Source of the DNA: Carettochelys insculpta
Taxonomy: Eukaryota; Chordata; Testudines; Carettochelyidae
Assembly: GCF_033958435.1 (NCBI RefSeq)
Contig: NC_134137.1
Location: 254,494,501-254,558,500 of the forward strand
DNA: 64,000 nucleotides
Direction: 5' to 3'
The position numbers and the translations under genes were made by a program. Below the pieces are notes generated by a model, which was not told the origin of the DNA, ran no database searches, and saw nothing but the letters and a program-made list of their open reading frames with translations. This document shows, piece by piece, positions 37,301-46,300 of this stretch; position 1 is the first letter of the stretch, and each line of letters starts with the position of its first letter.

Positions 37301-40300
37301 GGTATGAGGAAGGCATTAGGACCCACCCAGAACAAGATGGCACCTCTGAAATCCAAATCTGGTGAAGTCATTGCTGACAAAGCCAAACAGATGGAGTGCT
37401 GGGTTGAGCACTTCTCCGAGCTGTACTCACGCGAGAACGTTGTGGTTGACGCAGCCCTCGATGCTGTCGAGCTCCTACCAGTAATGGACGAACTGGATCA
37501 AGAACCGACTGTGGATGAACTGAAGAGAGCCATCGACAGCATTGCAGCAGGAAAGGCCCCTGGTCAGGATGGTATACCACCAGAGGTAATCAAATGTGCC
37601 GCGGACACACTCCTGGAACCCCTACATGAGCTACTGTGCCTGTGCTGGAAAGAGGGTGAGGTTCCACAGGATATGCGTGATGCTAACATTGTAACGTTGT
37701 ATAAGAACAAAGGAGACAGAAGCGACCAACAACTACCGTGGAATCTCCCTCCTAAGCGTCACTGGTAAACTGTTTGCTCGCGTCATCCTTGGCAGACTCC
37801 AGAAGATTGCTGAGAGGGTGTACCCTGAATCGCAGAGCGGATTCCGCGCAGAGAGGTCTACCGTTGACATGGTCTTCTCTCTAAGGCAGCTGCAGGAGAA
37901 GTGCAGGGAGCAGAGAAAGCCACTCTACATAGCCTTCATCGACCTGACCAAGGCCTTTGACTTGGTCAGCAGGGATGGTCTGTTCAAACTGCTCCACAAG
38001 ATAGGTTGTCCTCCATGGTTACTCAAGATGATCCAGTCATTCCATGAAGACATGAGAGAAACCATCCAATATGACGGAGCATTATCGGATGCTTTCAGAA
38101 TCAGGAGCGGCGTCAAACAAGGATGCGTGCTTGCTCCGACACTGTTCGGGATCTTCTTTGCACTCCTCCTGAAGCATGCCTTTGGATCTTCAACAGAGAG
38201 CATCTCGCTGCACACAAGATCTGATGGGAAACTGTTTAATCTTGCAAGGCTGAAAGCTAAGTCTAAGGTGCGAGAAGTCCTCATCAGAGACATGCTGTTC
38301 GCAGATGCTGCTGCTGTAGTGTCTCACACAGAAGACCAGCTTCAAAAACTGCTGGATCAGTTCTCCAAAGCGTGCAAGGACTTTGGGCTTAGCATCAGCC
38401 TAAAGAAGACAAACATACTCAGTCAGGATGTTGCTGAATCCCCATCAATCAGCATTGACAACTATACATTAGAGGTCGTCCACGAGTTCGTTTACCTCGG
38501 ATCCACCATCACTGACACCCTGTTGTTTGACACTGAGCTAAATAGGAGGATCGGAAAAGCGGCCACAACTCTGTCCAGACTCAGCAAGAGAGTGTGGAAT
38601 AACAAGCTGTATACTCACACCAAAATGCAAGTCTACAGAGCCTGCATCCTCAGCACCCTCCTTTATGGCAGCGAGACTTGGACCCTGTATGCCCTCCAGG
38701 AAAAGAGGCTGAACGTCTTCCACTTGTGCTGCCTCAGGCACATTCTTGGAATATCATGGAAGGACAGAGTGACCAACACCGCCGTCCTCGAGCAAGCTGG
38801 AATCCCAACTATACACACCCTCCTCAAGCAGCGTCGGCTCCGCTGGCTTGGCCACGTCCACAGGATGAATGATGGAAGGATTCCAAAAGACATCCTGTAT
38901 GGGGAGCTAGCCTCTGGCAAAAGACCTCCCGGACGCCCCCAGTTGCGCTACAAAGATGTCTGCAAGAGAGACCTCAGAGAGGTAGACATCGAGCTGGACA
39001 ACTGGGAAGAACTAGCAGACGACCGCAGCAGATGGAGGCAGGGGTTACACGAGGGCCTTCAGAAGGGCGAGATGAGGATCAGACAGCTAGCAGAGGAGAA
39101 GCGAGCGCACAGAAAGCACACTAAGGACTTGCCAGACACCCACTACATCTGCAAGAGATGCAGCAAGGACTGTCACTCTTGTGTGGGTCTTCATAGTCAC
39201 AATAGATGCTGTAAATGAAGTCCTCAATTGAAACTTTGAAGGGCGCGATCCATAGTCTATGCAGACTGAAGGATGCCTACTACTACTAATGTTGGAAAAT
39301 TGCATTCACACAGCCAAAGTATTGCGAAATGGAGCATTCTCATTTACAGCCACTGCACTGCAAAAGGAGCCTTCACATGAGCTGTTAATAGCTGTGCTTT
39401 GTCCTTTTTGACCTTAAGAGATGGAGGGAATCAACTAAGGTTGTTTGCAGAGCTGGAGTTATTTTTTGGAGGGAAAAGCCCTCTTGTCTCAACTTTTCAT
39501 GCATGACAGTGTAAAGGCTCTACTTTTTTCAAAAATAGGCTTTTCTTTTTCAAACCAAATAAACATACACACACAAATGTAAACAAGGAGTGGTCATAGC
39601 AGTAGTTAATCCAGGGAACAAACTAGGGAACAAAGTCAATCTCAGATACACAATTCAAGCTATGTCATTAGCATAGCTAGAATCGATGTATTAGAATTGA
39701 CTTTCTGCCCTAGTGTAGGTAAGGACTCTTTGGGCTTGCACTCATGTCCCTTACTCCATGCAACAGCATGGAGTACCAGGGTCAATGGCTGAGCCCAGAG
39801 AGATCAATTTTGCTTCGTCTTTGCCACATAGCAAAATTGATCTCCAGAAGATTGACTGTGGCACAGCAATCTTATAGTAACTATAGACATAACCCCAGTG
39901 ACTATGGCATATCTGATCAAAATTTTGTTGGGTTCATGGCTTTAAAAAGCAAAATAAGCAACTACACATATGGGGGTGCTGTAAATGGTTTCATCCTGCA
40001 AGCATATGTTCAGATATTAGGCTGTTTAAATATCACCAATGGGCATTATATTTCAAGTACTTTCATTATCTTTAATTTGTATTACACATGCCCAGGTGTT
40101 CATGATGGAAAAGATTGGCCTGAGTGTGAAAATTTGAATGCACACCAAAGGACACTCATTATAGAGGATTTTCTTTTTCAGTTCACTCTTAGTAAAATCT
40201 GAAATCTGTAATAAAGAGTAGTGTTAAAAATTAACATCTTAAATACTCAGCTAACATTTGAAATTTGACACTTAAAAAGAAACATTATTACGCTAAGCAA

Positions 40301-43300
40301 GCCCCATCAATAAGAACATGGCTAAGCAAAGATTTCAGCGAGGGTGTTTAAATATATACTTAAATTTAAGCACACATACTTAATTATTTAAAAAAAAAAA
40401 CTGACTAGGGACTGATTTAAGGCCAGGCTGAAGTGCTTTCCTGAACTGGGCTAAAAATATTTCACATACTTACAACTCTTACAATTATTTTTTCAGTGAA
40501 GATACTTAGTTTTCACCTTACCGTGCAACAAACTTATAGGCTTTTATGAATGTGAAAATATTTGGCATACCTTGATATAAAGCACTGCCGATACTGATTT
40601 TATGACAAAAGTTTAATAAAATGGGCTCTTCAGTTTTCCTTACCTAAATCCACAAATCCAATATCCACATATAAGCTGGCACACAGCGATCCCAACAGGT
40701 AGCCAATCATTGGCCCGATCATTGCTACTGTGTGCAAACAGGCTGAAAATGTAATTAAATAGACACTTAACATTTTACCAACCTATGACCCTACCTGTTT
40801 TCCACCTTTTTTAAAAAAACTTATTCCTGACCTTGAACCAGGGTGTTCCAGAAAGTACAAAGCATCCTAACATGCGAGAAAGGCTTTTTGTTTGTCTTCT
40901 ATTTGGTGAAAAAGATCATCAATTACATTATCATTTTCTGAGTGGAGGGATAGCTCAGTGATTTGAGCATTAGCCTGCTAAACCCAGGCTTGTGAGCTCA
41001 ATCTTTGAGGAGGCCACTTAGAGACTGGGGCAAATAGATGTCAGGGATTGTGCTTCGTCCTGCCAAGAGGGCAGGAGACTGAACTAGATGACCTCCTGAG
41101 GTCCCTTCCAGTTCTAGGAGATGTGTATCTCCAATTTTCTTTTTTTTTTTTCTTTCTTTTTTCTTTAAGACTTTAGTGGCCATCCAAGGCTAGAGACAAA
41201 TTAACTCCACTCACATAAAACTCAAGTTTAAGTCTCCGTGAAGGTAAAATAAACCAGGACTCTGTGAGTTAAGACAAAAACATTACATGAAAATTTATAC
41301 AATGTCACCATTTTCTTTGGCAGGCGGCAATTGACTGAAAATGAAGGCTACAGTTTTCAACAGAATCCAATGGACTTACTTAGGTACCCAACGCACACAG
41401 GGTCCTTTGAAAATCACAGTTGAATTGGAGAGTGGATCTGTGAGGTTAATTAATTCTTTGCTTACGTGGTCAAACGGAACAGAACAAAATCAGTTCTGAA
41501 TCAACCCAAAATGATTTTTGTACATTTTCAGCTCTCTGAAAATGTTATCAAAATTTCATTTTAATTCAAAAGAAATGTATTGTTCAACCTGGAATAACTA
41601 TGTTAATTATTGAGGGTTTTTTAATCTTTATAAAAACTGTTAAAAGTGAAGACAATTTTGAAATGAAAAATAACTTGGAACTGAAAAGCTGACATCCTTC
41701 ATTTAAAAAAAGTCACCATAAATATTTTGACTTTTTCTGATTTGGTAATTTGTGTTTCTGGTGTTTATTGGTAATTAAATGTGTAAGTTCATGCAAATCT
41801 GCATTTATCAGCCATACAAAAAAAAGTTTATCCAATTTTTTTTGCTTCTTGTTTCCAATAAAGAGAGGAGGGTTTTTGTTTTTGTTTTTGTTTTCTACAT
41901 AGTACTCTTTAGAAGATGCAGTAAATGATCTACTTTTAAAGTTAAAGTGAGTTTGATCCTCTTAATGTTTCATAGTAGTCATCCTTTCCTATCTTTTAAG
42001 ATTACCTATATGTAAAGGAGAATCTTCTTCTTTACCAAAATCATCAAGGTAAGAAATTCCTAGAGGTGTTATTGGTGTTTCCCCAATTCCACGTAACAAG
42101 TTGCCCAATAAGACATAGATCCACATGTATGATGATGTTTCCTTTACACAATCTGTAAATAAAAGTAGTTTCCGTCTTTACAGCAGAACAATAAACCATG
42201 AGCCTGGCTATAACTCCCTTTAATACACATTCTCCCTCAAATTCATTAAACTCAATAATCATCTGCCTTCCCTTTAACAACACTTCTTGATAACAGGCAA
42301 ATGTGTGTTTACCAAATGTACTAATACCAGGATAATGGTCTGTATTATTAAAGAAGAATATCTATGAAAAATAAACAACAGATTGAAATTGTGATAGACG
42401 TAGTACCTGGCATTTCATCTACATCTGTAACAATGTCCCCTAATTTAGGCTAACAGCTGGCTTGTGAGTCCCATACTGGCACTTTTCTCCTCCCATGCAG
42501 CATACAGTTGCAGATACTCTAAGGCTTGATCTACACTAAGGAGTTAAGTTGATTGCAGATATGCCAGTCTAGCTATGGCAATTGTGCAGCTAGAATCAAC
42601 TTATCTGCAATCTACTTACCTGGCTAACCACACAAAGGGAGGTCCTTGTGATATCAAATAGGAAAGGGGTTGACTGCCTACCCCATATAGTTCAATTTCA
42701 TGCACACAAAAGAGAACTCTGGAAGATCAACCTTGGATCGGTCAATCTTCCCAGAAGTGTAAACATGCCCTAAGTATGTTCCAAACCACTAGTGAGGTGT
42801 GTGAAAAATCCCAGAAGTACTAGTTAATTTCCTGTTAAGTCTGACACTGTGTGGGCCCTTAAATTTTCTTTGGGAACCAATTCCCATAAATGATAGAAGA
42901 AAATTCTTTAACGTCAGTGTGAGGTACTTGTATCCAGAAGGTTGGGAGAAAAAGGTCCCCAGTAGTTCAAATACTTCTGGATTGGTAAGAGTGCTTGCTC
43001 AGAGAAATTTACAAGGCCTCTGTATCACTGAAGCGTCCTTAACGCCATCCAAATAAGCAAAAGGGGTCTCTACACTGGGGTAAGCTGCACTTTTGTGTGA
43101 ATACCAATATGTAAATAGGACAAAATTGCCACATTAGATGAATTTACAGTTACAATCCCTTACCTGAACCTGGATGTTTCAGTAAGGTTTCACTGGCATT
43201 AGTTATATTTTGATCCACTGAGCAGGAAGAGATACTTGAAGCTGAGTTGACTGACAACATTGTATTCGATGCTGCTTCATACTTATAACTGAACACATGC

Positions 43301-46300
43301 AACATTATATTCATTAGTAACATATCTGGGCAGTTGAAGAAATACAGGAATATACCTTGTCTTGGACAGGGGGATTTTGTGGCTGTTGTTTTAGGGAATA
43401 GATAATATGTGCAACACATTCAAATTATTTTTTCCAAAGTAAAATGGAGTTTCATTTAAGCTAGAAAACAATAAGCAAGCAGATACAACGTTTTTAAACT
43501 GGGAACTTAAAAGAAACCTAAAAATGTGGACACTTAGCTCATGGAGGCTCCTTTGAAAATCCCACTCTTAGGTTATGTCTCCATGGTGAGTTAATCCATG
43601 ATAAACTGAACAATAAATCGACAGTCCTCTAGGCTGCCACACACTAAGTGCCAGTATGGACCTTTTAATGTGCGCTATACATGACGCTGTTCAAAGAGCA
43701 CTATATCAAAGCATACGGCACAACATTTAGCATGCAGTAGCAGGGTCCATAGAGAGTGACTCAATGCATGGTAATAGGCTACAGTGCTGTAGATTTACAC
43801 TCCCTTTGTCAGACGCTAACTTTCCATACAGGCTGTGTCTACACTGAGCCCTAGTGCTGGCAGTCTGATGCAAATAAGCAGACTCGAAAATGCAAAAGAG
43901 TGACTCATTTACATAGTCACATGACTAATGTGCATATTAATTATGCTAATGTGCATATACACAGTAGAACTCGGGCAGTGTAGGTGACATTCTGATGGCA
44001 AAATCCCCTTTGTTGTCAGCCCCTTATACCTGTTTTTTTACAGCCATAAGGGCTACGGTTACACTGACCCAAACCACTGGCAGCAGTATGCAAATAGGTG
44101 GTCTCAGAAATGCAGATAGTGCTCATTTGCATATTTGCTCACCAGCAGACATTGCCACCAGCACGAAGAAAGCTGTGTAAATGTTGGCCTGCCAGTGAAA
44201 CCCCCACTTTGTTAGCAGCCTCTTATGCCTGGGAAAAATCAGGCATAAAGAGCTGCCAATAAAGGGTGATTTTGCCAGCAGAATAATGCCTACACTGCTT
44301 GATTTCTGATGTGAACATGCAAATTATCATTATGAATATGCACATTAGCTGCACAATTATGCAAATATGCCACCATTTGCATTTTCAAGACTTCTTATTT
44401 GCATCAAACTAACAGCACTAGGGCTCCAGGTAGACTCAGCCATAGACAAGCCCTTAGTTATTTCTTGTAACTACAGTCCTGCATTCTCTTTAAGTCTAGG
44501 AACAGAAATGATAAACCCGATGCTTCTGCAAAACAACGGAGGAGTTAGAAATACATTCTGCTGAAAAGAATTCATCAGTTTTCTTCTTTTAATGATAAAC
44601 TCATTGTGAGAAACATGGCATTTTCCTGCAATATACTGGACAAACCTTGAAGTCAAACTTTACTGAACTAAGTTCATTGTATTGAGAATTCAAATGTTTA
44701 TGTACCATTGTGGAATTGTATGCAACTTCTTCAACAGGATGAAAAGACTAAAGAAAATCTGGGAGGTGGTAGGAGCTACAACAGGCCGAACAAGACTGAA
44801 CTTTTAGTTGAGTGAGTATCCCAGAAGATACTTGGCAGGAAGGGAATGTTTAATGTCCAGTTTTCCTCAAAAGCCTCCAAACCCACCAAACCATTTCTAT
44901 CTGCAAATGGAGACAATTTTGTTCTTCACCTTTTTTGATTAAAAAGTTTCAATGGTGCATCGGGAAGGGGAAGGATGGGAATTCCCACCAGTTCTAATGT
45001 TTGCTAATGTATCTGTAGAGTTGTCTGACTTATATATTTATTCTGATATCCATGTAGGTTCAGCTCTAAATAGTAATTTAGCCTTAGGCCTTTTGACAAT
45101 CCCATACTTTTAAAGCACAGTGATGTTCATATGACATGGAGAAAGTGGTACAGAATCTGAGTGCTATGGAACCTAAACTAGCTTTAGTGAATACTTACTA
45201 GCCCATGAAGAAATGAGGCATTGCTGTTAAAATGCTTCCAGCTGACATAATAAAACATCCAAAAGCAATTATTTTTGGTCTATGAAATTTGGCTCCAAAA
45301 TAACTTACAAATGCAATCACCAACAAATTACCTACAAAGGCAAAGAAAACATTACTATTAGATTTGCTCATTGTATTTGCTCAGAATACTTTACCATATG
45401 CTACAGAATACCAATTACCCATCTCAAAACTTCCATCAATTAAGCCAGCTGTAGATGAGGGAATATCAAATCTTCTTTCTATCTGAGTGATAGAACTTTT
45501 CATAATTGTTCCAGATAAAGTTTTGCACAAGTAGGTGAATGACAAGGCAGCAAGAAACACCTAGGGCAAGATCAAGATAGAGATGGGAGATAAGGGAGGA
45601 GAAACTGATAATATGGTGATCAAGAGAGTATAAATTTATTTAGAACAACCTTCATGAAAGAAAACTTAATCTCATTAATTGTATTCATGAAACTCCAGAA
45701 AGGAATATGTAATTTTTCCAGTACAGTTGTAACCCAGCGTCACTGAGACCACTGAGAAAGGGAGAGTAAAGTCTGCTTAGCTAAGAGCCCATTAGCTTTT
45801 AGGTCATGCGGTAGAGGCACACGTAGCTTTAGCCCCTAAAGTCGCAATTTGAATCTCACCTGCTGACAACATGCGCTTTACACAACATAAGGCTTTCATT
45901 CTGCAAGAAACGCCACCTGCACTTTCAGAAGTGTTTTCTTCCCATTCTAATAACATGGATGATGTAGGAGATGGGTACTGGAAGTGATCTATAGGAGGTA
46001 CATGCACCAGCCATCCCAAAGCAGCAATTAACTTTATGCCCAGGGGGTTGCGTTGCCAACTTCATTATTCAGAAATCATGGCCTCCTTTGCTTTGCTGAT
46101 CAAAGGCTCCCCAGAACAGAATTTGTGTTTCTGAACCTAAATGCTGTGCACTACAGAATCTGCAGATGGCAACAGATTCAGTGGGGAACTGCTTGCTCTG
46201 TTGTAGCCTACTGTCAATTTTCAAGCCAGAAGCAACACAGACCAATTGGGTGCAGAAGAAACCTCAAGACCTCTAGGTGTTACTAAAATACAAATAATTA

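Larger units (their letters stand above)
36072..39286 (+). mobile_element. RTE-like non-LTR retrotransposon with 13-bp target duplications
   Basis: TAATGTTGGAAAA occurs at 36059-36071 and 39287-39299, so the 3,215-bp insert has exact ends. It carries an AP-type endonuclease, reverse transcriptase and C-terminal zinc-finger-like motif in three frames separated by two indels. The 3' end is a short CTACTACTAC repeat, as in RTE-type elements, rather than poly(A). The intact duplications suggest relative youth; the frameshifts and a mutated catalytic Asp show it is dead. It lies in SLCO1 intron 6, sense opposite to the gene. Clade assignment (RTE-like, craniofacial-development-protein-2-like family) is by motif memory. 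Confidence 0.9.

Noticed and set aside
36476..38920. Antisense open frames across the RTE-like LINE
   Set aside because: They are mirror images of the LINE coding strand, with no motifs of their own.
39744..40202. 152-codon plus-strand open frame
   Set aside because: No domain, no homology recognised, A+T-rich intronic position in an SLCO1 intron on the opposite strand, and no splice context.
45765..45880. Possible tRNA gene
   Set aside because: A and B box-like motifs are degenerate and the acceptor stem does not pair; a SINE fragment explains it better.
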